Source: Planomonospora parontospora (GTDB lineage Bacteria; Actinomycetota; Actinomycetes; Streptosporangiales; Streptosporangiaceae). Taken from it: a stretch of DNA of 64,000 nucleotides. The notes under the pieces were generated by a model. That model did not search any database. It was not told the origin of the DNA and saw only the letters and a list, made by a program, of their open reading frames with translations. The stretch is from contig BMQD01000007.1 in assembly GCA_014647935.1 (NCBI GenBank), forward strand, positions 248,001 to 312,000. The letters run 5' to 3'. The number at the start of each line of letters is the position of its first letter. The stretch's first letter is position 1. Below, piece by piece: positions 1 through 9,626 of the stretch. The translations under genes and the position numbers were made by a program.

Positions 1-54
1 CTTGTCCCGCCTCGTTGCCTCCGGCTAAGCCTATGCGCTCGAGGCGGTCCCGCG

Positions 55-510
55 TCACCTCCCGGAGGTGGTGCGGACGATCAGCACGTCGCACTCCGCC
101 CGCTGCGAGACGCTCGACGGCACCGAGCCGAGCAGCCGCCCGGTGAGGCTGTTGAGCCCTCGGTTGCCGACGACCAGCAGGTCGGCGCGGAGCCGGCCGG
201 CCAGGGAGACCAGCACGTCGACCGGGTCGCCCTCCTCGGCGGCCAGCTCGATCGCCGGGGCGCCCGCGGCGACGGCGTGCTCGCGGGCGGCCCGCAGCGC
301 GTCCTCGGCCGGGGTGGAGCCGCTCACCTTGTAGGACAGCTCGCCGAGCAGGTCGGCGGCCGCGCTGCGGTCGCGCTCGCGCATGGGGAGGTAGGCGCAG
401 GCCAGCACGAGGGTGGCGCCGGTCGCTGCGGCCAGGGAGGCGGCGGCGGAGACGGCGCGGAAGGAGGAGGGGGAGCCGTCGGTGCCGACGACGACGGTGC
501 GGTAGGCCAT
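55..510 (-). CDS. Universal stress protein (UspA family)
   Basis: The 151-residue product is a single UspA domain. It opens with MAYRTVVVGTDGS, the usual first strand with the conserved Asp, and ends with the nucleotide-binding loop VVGNRGLNSLTGRLLGSV, which fits the ATP-binding G-x2-G-x9-G-S/T pattern. Such soluble proteins bind ATP and support survival under stress; the specific role here is unknown. The start at 510 was chosen because it begins right at the domain and has an AGAGG ribosome site about 8 bases upstream; an in-frame ATG at 561 would add a 17-residue tail with no homology signal. It is transcribed divergently from methionine synthase with about 100 bp between them. Confidence 0.93.
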   Translation of the reverse strand: MAYRTVVVGTDGSPSSFRAVSAAASLAAATGATLVLACAYLPMRERDRSAAADLLGELSYKVSGSTPAEDALRAAREHAVAAGAPAIELAAEEGDPVDVLVSLAGRLRADLLVVGNRGLNSLTGRLLGSVPSSVSQRAECDVLIVRTTSGR

Positions 511-611
511 CGGGATGACACCTCTCGTAACGGAACGGGGATAATTGGACGGAAAGTGCAATTGCCACCGTGAACGATAGCCGCCGCGCGGTTCCCAGTA
601 AGCTTCCGCCT

Positions 612-3600
612 ATGACAAACGCACCGTCTTTCCGTGACGTCCTGGCCGAGCGCGTGATGGTCGCCGACGGGGCCATGGGAACGATGCTGCAGGCCCACGA
701 CGTCACCCTCGACGACTTCGAGGGCCACGAGGGCTGCAACGAGGTGCTCAACGCCACCCGCCCCGACATCGTCCGGGCCGTGCACGACGCCTACTTCGAG
801 GTCGGCGTCGACTGCGTGGAGACCAACACCTTCGGCGCCAACCTCGCCGCGCTCGGCGAGTACGACATCGCCGACCGCGTCTTCGCCTACTCCGAGGCCG
901 GCGCCCGCGTCGCCCGCGAGGCGGCCGACCACTGGTCCACCCCGGACCACCCCCGCTTCGTGCTCGGCTCCATCGGACCCGGCACCAAGCTGCCCACCCT
1001 CGGGCACAAGCCGTACGGCGAGCTCCGCGACGCCTACTACGACAACGCCGCCGGCCTGGTCTCCGGCGGCGCCGACGCGCTGATCATCGAGACCTCCCAG
1101 GACCTGCTCCAGGTCAAGGCCGCCGTCACCGGCGCGAGGAGGGCCATCGCCGACGCGGGCCGCGACGTGCCGATCATCGCCCAGGTCACCATCGAGACCA
1201 ACGGCGCGATGCTGCTCGGCTCGGAGATCGGCGCGGCGCTCACCGCGATCGAGCCCCTCGGCGTCGACGTCATCGGCCTCAACTGCGCCACCGGTCCCGC
1301 CGAGATGAGCGAGCACCTGCGCTACCTGGCCCGCCACGCCCGGGTGCGCCTGTCGTGCATGCCCAACGCCGGGCTGCCCGTGCTGACCTCCGACGGCGCC
1401 TACTACCCGCTCAGCCCGGACGAGCTGGCCGACGCGCACGACACCTTCACCCGCACCTACGGCCTGTCGATCGTCGGCGGCTGCTGCGGCACCACCCCCG
1501 AGCACCTGCGCAAGGTCGTCGAGCGCGTCCGGGGCCGCGAGACCGCCGCCCGCCGCCCGCACCCCGAGGCCGGCGCCTCCTCGCTCTACCAGCACGTCCC
1601 CTTCCGGCAGGACACCTCCTACCTGGCGGTCGGCGAGCGGACCAACGCCAACGGCTCCAAGGCGTTCCGCGAGGCGATGCTCGCCGGCAACTGGGAGGAG
1701 TGCGTCGAGATCGCCCGGGCCCAGGCCCGCGACGGCGCGCACATGCTCGACCTGTGCGTCGACTACGTCGGCCGCGACGGCACCCAGGACATGCGGGAGC
1801 TGGCCTTCCGCTTCGCCACCGCCTCCACGCTGCCGATCATGCTCGACTCCACCGAGCCCGCCGTGCTGGAGGCCGGCCTGGAGATGCTCGGCGGCCGGGC
1901 GATCCTCAACTCGGTCAACTACGAGGACGGCGACGGCCCGAACTCCCGCTTCACCAGGATCATGAAGCTGGCCCGGGAGCACGGCGCCGCCGTGGTCGCC
2001 CTGACCATCGACGAGGAGGGCCAGGCCCGCACCGCCGCGGACAAGGTGCGCATCGCGACCCGCCTCATCGAGGACCTGACGGGCAACTGGGGGATGAGGG
2101 TCGAGGACATCGTCGTCGACGCCCTCACCTTCCCGATCGCCACCGGCCAGGAGGAGACGCGGCGCGACGGCCTGGAGACCATCGAGGCCATCGCCGAGCT
2201 CAAGCGGCGCTACCCGGCCGTGCAGACGATCCTGGGCCTGTCCAACATCTCCTTCGGCCTCAACCCGGCCGCCCGCGTGGTGCTCAACTCGGTCTTCCTC
2301 AACGAGTGCGTCAACGCCGGGCTGGACTCGGCCATCGTGCACGCCTCCAAGATCCTGCCGATGGCCCGCATCCCCGAGGAGCAGCGCCAGGTCGCGCTGG
2401 ACATGGTCTACGACCGCCGCCGCGAGGGCTACGACCCGCTGCAGCGCTTCATGGAGCTGTTCGAGGGCGTCGACAGCGCCGCCACCGCCCTGTCCCGGGC
2501 CGAGGAGCTGGCCGCGCTGCCGCTGTGGGAGCGGCTCAAGCGGCGCATCATCGACGGCGAGAAGAAGGGCCTGGAGGCCGACCTGGACGAGGCGCTCGCC
2601 CAGCGCCCGGCCCTGGAGATCGTCAACGACGTGCTGCTGGACGGCATGAAGACGGTCGGCGAGCTGTTCGGCTCCGGCCAGATGCAGCTGCCCTTCGTGC
2701 TCCAGTCGGCCGAGGTCATGAAGGCCGCCGTGGCCTACCTGGAGCCGCACATGGAGCGGGTCGAGGGCGAGACCAAGGGCCGCATCGTGCTGGCGACCGT
2801 CAAGGGCGACGTGCACGACATCGGCAAGAACCTGGTGGACATCATCCTGTCCAACAACGGCTACGAGGTCGTCAACCTCGGCATCAAGCAGCCGGTCTCG
2901 GCGATCCTGGAGGCCGCCGAGGAGTCCGGGGCCGACGTCGTCGGCATGTCCGGCCTCCTGGTGAAGTCCACGGTCATCATGAAGGAGAACCTCGAGGAGA
3001 TGAACTCCCGGGGCATCGCCGGAAAGTACCCCGTGCTGCTCGGCGGCGCCGCGCTGACCCGCGCCTACGTCGAGCAGGACCTCGCCGAGTTGTTCGAGGG
3101 GGAGGTCCGCTACGCCCGCGACGCCTTCGAGGGCCTGCGCCTGATGGACGCCTTCATGGCGGTCAAGCGCGGGGTGGAGGGCGCCAGCCTGCCGCCGCTG
3201 CGCGAGCGCCGGGTCAAGACCGGGGCGACGCTGACCCGCACCCCGGTGGAGGAGCTGCCCGCCCGCTCCGACGTGGCCGCCGACAACCCCGTCCCGGCCG
3301 CGCCGTTCCTCGGCGACCGCGTGGTCAAGGGCATCCCGCTCGCCGACTACGCCGCCTTCCTCGACGAGCGGGCGACGTTCATGGGCCAGTGGGGCCTCAA
3401 GGCCGCCCGCGGCGGCGACGGGCCGTCCTACGAGGAGCTGGTCGAGACGCAGGGCCGCCCCCGGCTGCGGATGTGGCTGGAGCGGATGCAGACCGAGGGG
3501 CTGCTGGAGGCGGCCGTGGCCTACGGCTACTTCCCGTGCGTCAGCGACGGCGACTCGCTGATCATCCTCGACGACGCCGGCAACGAGCGGACCCGGTTCA

Positions 3601-4076
3601 CCTTCCCGCGCCAGCGCCGCGACCGGCACCTGTGCCTGTCCGACTTCTTCCGCTCCAAGGACTCCGGCGAGGTCGACGTGGTCGCCTTCCAGGTCGCCAC
3701 CATGGGCGGCCGGATCTCCGAGGCCACCGCCGAGCTCTTCGCCAAGGACGCCTACCGCGACTACCTGGAGCTGCACGGCCTGTCGGTCCAGCTCACCGAG
3801 GCGCTCGCCGAATACTGGCACGCCCGGGTCCGCTCGGAGCTGGGGATCGGCGGCGACGAGTCGCTGGAGGACATGCTCAAGGTCAACGTCACCGGCTGCC
3901 GCTACTCGTTCGGCTACCCGGCCTGCCCCAACCTGGAGGACCAGGTCCAGCTCGTGGAGCTGCTCGACCCCGCGCGGATCGGCGTGAAGCTGTCGGAGGA
4001 GTTCCAGCTCCACCCCGAGCAGTCGACGTCCGCGCTGATCGTCCACCACCCCGAGGCCGGCTACTTCAACGTCTGA
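612..4076 (+). CDS. metH: Cobalamin-dependent methionine synthase
   Basis: This 1154-residue enzyme transfers the methyl group of 5-methyltetrahydrofolate to homocysteine through methylcobalamin. Domains in order: homocysteine-binding barrel (about 1-320) with zinc ligands Cys225 (GLNCATG) and Cys291/Cys292 (GGCCGT); pterin-binding barrel starting at YLAVGERTNANGSKAF; cobalamin-binding cap and Rossmann domain with DVHDIG, His735 being the axial cobalt ligand; and a C-terminal AdoMet reactivation domain. Length is close to the family norm of about 1200. ATG 612 lies at the domain start; an upstream GTG at 570 is possible. No B12 riboswitch fits the 100-bp upstream gap. The cofactor links it to the cobalt/B12 genes 30 kb downstream. 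Confidence 0.97.
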   Translation: MTNAPSFRDVLAERVMVADGAMGTMLQAHDVTLDDFEGHEGCNEVLNATRPDIVRAVHDAYFEVGVDCVETNTFGANLAALGEYDIADRVFAYSEAGARVAREAADHWSTPDHPRFVLGSIGPGTKLPTLGHKPYGELRDAYYDNAAGLVSGGADALIIETSQDLLQVKAAVTGARRAIADAGRDVPIIAQVTIETNGAMLLGSEIGAALTAIEPLGVDVIGLNCATGPAEMSEHLRYLARHARVRLSCMPNAGLPVLTSDGAYYPLSPDELADAHDTFTRTYGLSIVGGCCGTTPEHLRKVVERVRGRETAARRPHPEAGASSLYQHVPFRQDTSYLAVGERTNANGSKAFREAMLAGNWEECVEIARAQARDGAHMLDLCVDYVGRDGTQDMRELAFRFATASTLPIMLDSTEPAVLEAGLEMLGGRAILNSVNYEDGDGPNSRFTRIMKLAREHGAAVVALTIDEEGQARTAADKVRIATRLIEDLTGNWGMRVEDIVVDALTFPIATGQEETRRDGLETIEAIAELKRRYPAVQTILGLSNISFGLNPAARVVLNSVFLNECVNAGLDSAIVHASKILPMARIPEEQRQVALDMVYDRRREGYDPLQRFMELFEGVDSAATALSRAEELAALPLWERLKRRIIDGEKKGLEADLDEALAQRPALEIVNDVLLDGMKTVGELFGSGQMQLPFVLQSAEVMKAAVAYLEPHMERVEGETKGRIVLATVKGDVHDIGKNLVDIILSNNGYEVVNLGIKQPVSAILEAAEESGADVVGMSGLLVKSTVIMKENLEEMNSRGIAGKYPVLLGGAALTRAYVEQDLAELFEGEVRYARDAFEGLRLMDAFMAVKRGVEGASLPPLRERRVKTGATLTRTPVEELPARSDVAADNPVPAAPFLGDRVVKGIPLADYAAFLDERATFMGQWGLKAARGGDGPSYEELVETQGRPRLRMWLERMQTEGLLEAAVAYGYFPCVSDGDSLIILDDAGNERTRFTFPRQRRDRHLCLSDFFRSKDSGEVDVVAFQVATMGGRISEATAELFAKDAYRDYLELHGLSVQLTEALAEYWHARVRSELGIGGDESLEDMLKVNVTGCRYSFGYPACPNLEDQVQLVELLDPARIGVKLSEEFQLHPEQSTSALIVHHPEAGYFNV

Positions 4077-4092
4077 GAACGGCTGAGAACGG
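4073..4092. repeat. 10-bp tandem duplication across the metH stop codon
   Basis: The decamer CTGAGAACGG occurs twice in direct succession, and the first copy contains the metH TGA. The second copy's TGA is out of frame. It is one of several small tandem duplications in this window that sit on stop codons. Confidence 0.7.
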
Positions 4093-4116
4093 TTGAGGCG
4101 GAGGGGGCACCCGGGG

Positions 4117-4800
4117 ATGGACGCGGTCCTGTTCGACATGGACGGGCTTCTCGTGGACAGCGAGAAGGTCTGGTTCCAGGTCGAGACCGAGGTGATGGCG
4201 CGGCTGGGCGGCGACTGGGGGCCGCAGGACCAGGAGCACCTGGTGGGCGGTTCCATGCCGGCCACCGTCGCCTACATGCTCAAGGTCTCCGGGTCGCCGG
4301 CCGACCCCGCGGACGTGGCGGCCTGGATGCTCGAGGGCATGATCGGCCGCCTGTCCGGCGGGGTGGAGCTCATGCCGGGCGCCGCCGAACTGCTGGCGGC
4401 CGTACGGCGGGCGGGGCTGCCCGCCGCCCTGGTCACCTCCTCCTCACGGAAGATCGCCGACGCCTGCCTGCAGAGCATCGGCAGGCACCACTTCGACCAG
4501 GTGGTGACCTGTGACGACGTGGAGCGGACCAAGCCCGACCCCGAGCCCTACCTGACCGCGGCCCGGCTGCTCGGCGCGGACCCGGCCCGCTGCGTCGCGC
4601 TGGAGGACTCCCCCAACGGGGTGACCGCGGCCACCGCCGCGGGCTGCCGGGTGGTGGCGGTGCCGAGCGTGCTGCCGATCCCGCACGCGCCCGGCCGCCT
4701 GGTCGTGGGGTCCCTGCGCGAGGTCGGCGTCGAGCTCCTGCGGGCGCTGTCCGAGGGCGACGCGGAGGCCCTCCCCGAGGCGCGGAGCTTCGACCCCTAA
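4117..4800 (+). CDS. HAD-family phosphatase (beta-phosphoglucomutase/phosphatase type)
   Basis: A 227-residue haloacid dehalogenase-like hydrolase. Motif I is FDMDGLLVDSE with nucleophile Asp7 and acid/base Asp9; motif II is VTSSSRK; motif III is the lysine in KPDPEPYL; motif IV is LEDSPNGV. An alpha-helical cap lies between motifs I and II, as in subfamily IA enzymes that dephosphorylate small sugar phosphates. The substrate cannot be read from sequence. ATG 4117 has a GGAGGGGG ribosome site 8-10 bases upstream, which favours it over an in-frame TTG at 4093. It follows metH by 40 bp and is probably co-transcribed. Confidence 0.93.
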   Translation: MDAVLFDMDGLLVDSEKVWFQVETEVMARLGGDWGPQDQEHLVGGSMPATVAYMLKVSGSPADPADVAAWMLEGMIGRLSGGVELMPGAAELLAAVRRAGLPAALVTSSSRKIADACLQSIGRHHFDQVVTCDDVERTKPDPEPYLTAARLLGADPARCVALEDSPNGVTAATAAGCRVVAVPSVLPIPHAPGRLVVGSLREVGVELLRALSEGDAEALPEARSFDP

Positions 4801-4892
4801 GGGATGATCCCTCCCTGAGAAGGAGGATCGCCCGCGGATTCGCGTGCCAGGATGGAAATCCGGGTACACGACGACGAGGGGGACGATCCGCC

Positions 4893-5426
4893 ATGACATT
4901 CGACCAGATCGCATGGTTGCCGGTCTGCGCCGGGCTGACCGGTGCGGGACTGGTGCTGAGCTTCCTGCTGCTGCGCCGCAGAGGGGCCGCGGCGGGGCTG
5001 CGCGCCGCGGCCTGGGCGCTGCTGCCGCTCGCCGCCTACCTGACCGGCGCGCTGCCGACCCTGTGGCAGATCGGCACGGCGGTCACCGGGTTCGTGACCG
5101 GCCTGGTGCTCAACCCCACCGTGTGGGCCGGGGTGGCGGTGGCCGGGGTCTCGGTGCTGCTCTTCCTCGTCTCGGGCTTCATGCGGGGACGGCGCCTGGC
5201 GGCCGCGCGCGGGGCGGCCCCGGCCGCGACGGCGGCCCCCGGGGCTCCCGCGGTCCAGAGCGCCGGGGGACAGGGCGCCGCCGCGGTCACCCAGCCGCTG
5301 CCGAAGCGCACGCCCGCGACGGCCAGGCCGGCTCAGAAGCCCGCCGCGAAGCCCGCCGCCCAGCCCGCGGCCGACGACGACTTCTCCGACATCGAGGACA
5401 TCCTCAAGCGCCGAGGGATCGGGTGA
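4893..5426 (+). CDS. Conserved actinobacterial membrane protein of unknown function
   Basis: A 177-residue protein with three predicted membrane segments (roughly residues 5-26, 38-62 and 70-95) followed by an Ala/Pro/Lys-rich linker and an acidic C-terminal tail ending DDDFSDIEDILKRRGIG. No enzymatic motif is visible. Proteins of this shape are sometimes labelled cellulose synthase in actinomycete genomes, but nothing here resembles a glycosyltransferase, so that name is not supported. The conserved acidic tail after a long flexible linker suggests a protein-interaction site, which is inference. The ATG follows a GAGGGGGACGA ribosome site. Confidence 0.8.
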   Translation: MTFDQIAWLPVCAGLTGAGLVLSFLLLRRRGAAAGLRAAAWALLPLAAYLTGALPTLWQIGTAVTGFVTGLVLNPTVWAGVAVAGVSVLLFLVSGFMRGRRLAAARGAAPAATAAPGAPAVQSAGGQGAAAVTQPLPKRTPATARPAQKPAAKPAAQPAADDDFSDIEDILKRRGIG

Positions 5427-5693
5427 GGCCGTGGATCGGTCCTGGTTGTGTCACAAAACCAAGACATAACCGGAACACCACTCAGACATCCACGTCAAGA
5501 TCAGAACGAATGAATTTCACGTAAATCACAGTTAAGCCACATAGCCCCCCAACGGACTAGTCACCGCAGATCAGCCCATAGATTCTGCGAGGCGGGGCCG
5601 CGGAAAACGGGCCCGTAGACTTCAGGGCGCGACACCCCGGACCGGGGCACGCGCCCGTCGGACAACGTCGTCTGGGACCCAGGGGGCCACTGT
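5427..5693. promoter_or_regulatory. Intergenic control region upstream of the peptide ABC operon
   Basis: This 267-bp gap is clearly more A/T-rich than its neighbours between about 5445 and 5560, as expected for a promoter region. It contains an 11-bp perfect palindrome TTGTGTCACAA at 5446-5456, a plausible operator. No convincing paired -35/-10 hexamers could be picked. No RNA gene is seen. Confidence 0.4.
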
Positions 5694-6695
5694 ATGACCG
5701 CACCGCTCGACGCGCCCGGCAAGGCTGCCGAGGCCGAGCCGGAGGCCGTAGTCGCGGGCGTGAGCGGGAAGGCCATCCAGGGCCGCTCGCTCGGCCAGAT
5801 CGCGTGGCTGCGGCTCAAACGCGACAAGGTCGCGCTCGCCGGCGCCGGTGTCGTCGTCTTCCTGATCCTCGTCGCGACCTTCGCGCCGCTGATCGTGGGC
5901 TGGTTCGGCCATCCGCCGAACGAGTTCCACCAGGAGATGATCGACCCCTCCACGATGACGCCCAAGGGCGGCTCCGGCATCAGCGGGGAGTTCCTGTTCG
6001 GCGTGGAGCCGCTCAACGGCCGCGACCTGTTCAGCCGCGTCGTCTACGGCGCGCGGATCTCCCTGCTCATCGCCTTCCTCGCCACCGTGCTCTCGGTGGT
6101 CATCGGCACCGTCATGGGAGTCATGGCCGGCTACTTCGGCGGCTGGGTCGACACCGTGATCAGCCGGCTGATGGACATCTTCCTGGCCTTCCCGCTGCTC
6201 GTCTTCGCGATCGCCCTGGTCGGCGTGCTCGGCCAGTTCGAGCAGCAGCTCGGGGTGCAGGGCGACACGCTCCGCATCCTGCTCCTGATCTTCGTGATCG
6301 GCTTCTTCAACTGGCCCTACATCGGCCGGATCATCCGGGGGCAGACGCTCTCGCTGCGTGAGCGCGAGTTCGTCGACGCCGCCCGCAGCCTCGGCGCGCG
6401 CGGGCCGTACATCCTGTTCAGGGAGATCCTGCCGAACCTGATCGCGCCGATCCTGGTCTACGCCACGCTGCTGATCCCGACGAACGTGCTGTTCGAGGCG
6501 GCGCTGTCGTTCCTCGGCGTCGGCATCCAGGCGCCCACGGCGACCTGGGGCGGCATGCTCGCGCAGGCGGTGAAGTTCTACACCGTCCCGCACTTCATGT
6601 TCTTCCCGGGCATGGCGATCTTCATCACGGTGCTGGCGTTCAACCTCTTCGGCGACGGGCTGCGCGACGCGCTCGACCCGAAGTCCTCGCGCTGA
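5694..6695 (+). CDS. Peptide/nickel-type ABC transporter permease (DppC/OppC family)
   Basis: A 333-residue inner-membrane permease with six predicted transmembrane helices, a cytoplasmic N-terminal extension, and the EAA loop region around EFVDAARSLGARGPYILF, which contacts the ATPases. Its extracellular loop between TM1 and TM2 carries the LFGVEPLNGRDLFSRVVYGAR block typical of DppC proteins. It is the first gene of a five-gene operon (permease, binding protein, permease, two ATPases) encoding a complete importer for oligopeptides or similar solutes. Having the DppC-type permease ahead of the binding protein is less common than SBP-B-C-D-F order. Substrate is not determinable. Confidence 0.94.
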   Translation: MTAPLDAPGKAAEAEPEAVVAGVSGKAIQGRSLGQIAWLRLKRDKVALAGAGVVVFLILVATFAPLIVGWFGHPPNEFHQEMIDPSTMTPKGGSGISGEFLFGVEPLNGRDLFSRVVYGARISLLIAFLATVLSVVIGTVMGVMAGYFGGWVDTVISRLMDIFLAFPLLVFAIALVGVLGQFEQQLGVQGDTLRILLLIFVIGFFNWPYIGRIIRGQTLSLREREFVDAARSLGARGPYILFREILPNLIAPILVYATLLIPTNVLFEAALSFLGVGIQAPTATWGGMLAQAVKFYTVPHFMFFPGMAIFITVLAFNLFGDGLRDALDPKSSR

Positions 6696-6754
6696 CCCGG
6701 CTCACACACCGACCGCTCCTGTTCCATCTCCCTATCCATCAAGGGGTGCAAGCA

Positions 6755-8530
6755 ATGAAAAAGGGATCCGCACTGGGCCTCACGGCCGCGGGCGTCGTCC
6801 TCACCGTGGGCCTCGCCGCCTGCGGCGGCGGCAGCAGCGAGGGCAACAAGGCCGGCCAGACCGGCGGCGACAAGGCGAGCGCCCCGGCCGCGCAGGAGGC
6901 GTTCAACGCCGGCGTGGACAAGGTGTTCAACCCGTCCGACGCCAAGGGCGGCACGCTGAAGTTCGCCATCTCCGAGGACTGGGACTCCGTCGACCCGGGC
7001 GACACCTACTACGCCCTGTCGTGGAACCTCGTCCGCATCTACGGACGCTCGCTGGTGACCTACACCCCGGCGCCCGGCGCCGAGGGCCGCAAGCTCTCCC
7101 CGGACCTGGCCGAGAGCCTGGGCGAGTCGAGCGACGGCGGCAAGACCTGGACCTACAAGCTCCGCACCGGTGTGAAGTTCGAGGACGGCACGCCGGTCAC
7201 GTCCAAGGACGTGAAGTACGCGGTGCTGCGCTCCATGGACAAGGAGACCTTCCCCAACGGCCCGACGTACTTCAACGACTGGCTGGACCTGCCGAAGGAC
7301 TTCAAGAGCGTCTACAAGACCCCGGACGTCAACACCGACTCCGCGATCGAGACTCCGGACGACCAGACGATCGTCTTCCACCTGAAGAAGGCCTACGCCG
7401 GCTTCGACAACTTCGCCGCCCTGCCCGGCACCATCCCGGTGCCCCAGGCCAAGGACACCGGCGTCAAGTACCGCGAGCACGTCATCGCCACCGGCCCCTA
7501 CAAGTTCGAGAAGGTCGAGGCCGGCAAGCAGTACACGCTGGTCCGCAACGAGCACTGGGACCAGGCGACCGACCCGGTCCGCAAGGCCCTGCCGGACCGC
7601 TACGAGATCACCCTCGGCGTCAACGCCGACGACCTCGACAACCGGATCATCTCCGGCGACCTGCACGTCGACCTGGCCGGCTCCGGCGTGCAGCCGGCCG
7701 CGCTCGGCCGCGTGCTGAGCGACCCGGCGATGAAGGCCCGCGTGGACAACCCCACCGGCGCCCGCACGTGGTACACCTCGATCATCGGCGACGTGCCCCC
7801 GCTGGACAACGTCGACTGTCGCAAGGCCGTCATCTACGCGGCCGACCGGGTCGGCCTGCAGAACGCCTACGGCGGCGAGTTCGCGGGCGGCGAGATCGCG
7901 ACCGGCGTCATGCCCCCGTCGATCGGCGGCTGGAAGAAGCTCGACCTCTACCCGACCGGCACCGGCGACGCGGCGAAGGCCAAGGAGGCCCTGGCCGCGT
8001 GCGGCAAGCCCGAGGGCTTCGAGACCACCATGGCCTACCGCGCCGACCGCCCGAAGGAGAAGGCGACCGCCGAGTCGCTCCAGCAGGCGCTGGCCAAGGT
8101 CGGCATCAAGCTGACCCTCAAGGGCTACCCGACCAGTGACTACTTCACCCTGTACGCCGGCAAGCCGGAGTTCGTGAAGAAGAACGGCATCGGCCTGGCC
8201 ACCAACGGCTGGGGCGCCGACTGGAACGACGGCTTCGGCTTCATGTCCCAGATCGTCGACAGCCGCACGATCCGCGCCTCGGGCAACTACAACCTGAGCG
8301 TCAAGGACAAGGAGATCGACGGGCTGATCGACAAGGCCATGCTGGAGACCGACACCGCCAGCCGCGACGCGATCTGGGGTCAGATCGACCAGCTGGTCAT
8401 GGAGCGCGCCTACGTGCTGCCCTCCGTGTGGTCCAAGAGCGTGCTGGTCCGCCCGCAGGGCGCGACCAACGTGTTCGTCACCGGCGCGTTCGACATGTAC
8501 GACTACCTGGGCATGGGCGTCCAGCAGTAA
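6755..8530 (+). CDS. Peptide-type ABC transporter substrate-binding lipoprotein
   Basis: A 591-residue extracytoplasmic solute-binding protein of family 5 (DppA/OppA type). The N-terminus is a lipoprotein signal peptide with lipobox LAAC (Cys23), followed by a Gly/Ser/Lys-rich linker and the family core: GGTLKFAISEDWDSVDPGD, a TWTYKLRTGVKFEDGTPVTSKDVKYA segment typical of the family, and a C-terminal lobe ending near DYLGMGVQQ. ATG 6755 has AAGGGG eight bases upstream, favouring it over GTG 6746. It should deliver ligands to the flanking permeases. Confidence 0.94.
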   Translation: MKKGSALGLTAAGVVLTVGLAACGGGSSEGNKAGQTGGDKASAPAAQEAFNAGVDKVFNPSDAKGGTLKFAISEDWDSVDPGDTYYALSWNLVRIYGRSLVTYTPAPGAEGRKLSPDLAESLGESSDGGKTWTYKLRTGVKFEDGTPVTSKDVKYAVLRSMDKETFPNGPTYFNDWLDLPKDFKSVYKTPDVNTDSAIETPDDQTIVFHLKKAYAGFDNFAALPGTIPVPQAKDTGVKYREHVIATGPYKFEKVEAGKQYTLVRNEHWDQATDPVRKALPDRYEITLGVNADDLDNRIISGDLHVDLAGSGVQPAALGRVLSDPAMKARVDNPTGARTWYTSIIGDVPPLDNVDCRKAVIYAADRVGLQNAYGGEFAGGEIATGVMPPSIGGWKKLDLYPTGTGDAAKAKEALAACGKPEGFETTMAYRADRPKEKATAESLQQALAKVGIKLTLKGYPTSDYFTLYAGKPEFVKKNGIGLATNGWGADWNDGFGFMSQIVDSRTIRASGNYNLSVKDKEIDGLIDKAMLETDTASRDAIWGQIDQLVMERAYVLPSVWSKSVLVRPQGATNVFVTGAFDMYDYLGMGVQQ

Positions 8531-8612
8531 GTCCTGCCGGAAACCCGTTCAGACGAAAGCCAAGGCGTAAGGGGGCCGGCCCACAAGGCCGGCCCCCGGA
8601 GCCGGGGGGACT

Positions 8613-9626
8613 GTGGTCACATACATCATCAGGCGCCTGATCGGCGCCCTGCTCATGCTCGCCATCGTGAGCATGGTCACATTCTCGATCTTCTTCGTGG
8701 TCCCCCGGATGGCGGGCGCCACGTCGGAGGACTTCGCCAACCGCTACCTGGGCAAGGCCGCGACGGCGGAGATGGCCGCGGTGGCGGCGGAGAAGCTCGG
8801 GTTCAACGACCCGGTCCCGGTGCAGTACGGGCGCTGGATCAAGGGTGTCTTCGCCGGCGCCGAGTACGACACCGGCGCCTCGATCGAGCAGTGCCCCGCT
8901 CCCTGCTTCGGCTACTCCTTCGTCAAGCGGCAGCCGGTCTGGCCGGAACTGGTCGACCGGATCCCGGTGACGCTCTCGCTCGCCGTCGGCGCGTCGGTCA
9001 TCTGGCTGATCGGCGGCGTCGCGGTCGGCGTGCTCTCCGCCCTCAAGCGCGGCTCGTTCTTCGACCGCGCCGCGATGAGCGTCGCACTCGCGGGCGTCTC
9101 CCTGCCGATCTTCTTCACCGGCATCGTCTCCCTGGTGGTCTTCAGCTACGGGATGGGCATCACCGCGCCCGGCGGCGCCTACACGCCGTTCGAGGAGAAC
9201 CCGGCGGAGTGGGCCTACAACCTCCTGCTGCCCTGGATCACCCTGGCCTTCCTCTACGCGGCCTCCTACGCCCGGCTCACCCGCGCGGGCATGCTGGAGA
9301 CCATGGGCGAGGACTACATCCGCACCGCCCGGGCCAAGGGCCTGCCCGAGTCCACCGTGATCTCCAGGCACGGCCTGCGCGCCGCGCTCACCCCGATCGT
9401 GACGATCTTCGGTCTGGACCTGGGGCTGCTGCTCGGCGGCGCGGTGCTCACCGAGAGCACCTTCTCGCTGAAGGGCATCGGCGACTACGCCGTCCAGGCG
9501 ATCATGACGAACGACCTTCCGAAGATCATGGGCGTCACCATGGTCGCGGCGCTCTTCGTCGTGGTGGCGAGTCTGATCGTCGACCTGCTGTACGCGGTGG
9601 TCGACCCGAGGGTGAGGCTGGGATGA
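8613..9626 (+). CDS. Peptide/nickel-type ABC transporter permease (DppB/OppB family)
   Basis: A 337-residue permease with six predicted transmembrane segments and the N-terminal [21 protein letters not shown] signature of DppB-type subunits. The EAA loop is [26 protein letters not shown]. It forms the heterodimeric channel with the permease encoded at 5694. GTG 8613 is preceded by a GGGGGGA ribosome site. Its TGA overlaps the ATG of the next ATPase (ATGA), indicating translational coupling. Confidence 0.94.
   Translation: MVTYIIRRLIGALLMLAIVSMVTFSIFFVVPRMAGATSEDFANRYLGKAATAEMAAVAAEKLGFNDPVPVQYGRWIKGVFAGAEYDTGASIEQCPAPCFGYSFVKRQPVWPELVDRIPVTLSLAVGASVIWLIGGVAVGVLSALKRGSFFDRAAMSVALAGVSLPIFFTGIVSLVVFSYGMGITAPGGAYTPFEENPAEWAYNLLLPWITLAFLYAASYARLTRAGMLETMGEDYIRTARAKGLPESTVISRHGLRAALTPIVTIFGLDLGLLLGGAVLTESTFSLKGIGDYAVQAIMTNDLPKIMGVTMVAALFVVVASLIVDLLYAVVDPRVRLG

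Noticed and set aside
511-611. B12 riboswitch before metH
   Set aside because: The gap is too short and none of the conserved core or B12-box elements found at 32072-32205 is present.
324-4265. Very long open frame on the minus strand opposite metH
   Set aside because: It reads as low-complexity Arg/Gly/Val/Asp-rich sequence without domains and mirrors the codon structure of metH on the other strand, a common artefact of high-GC genes.
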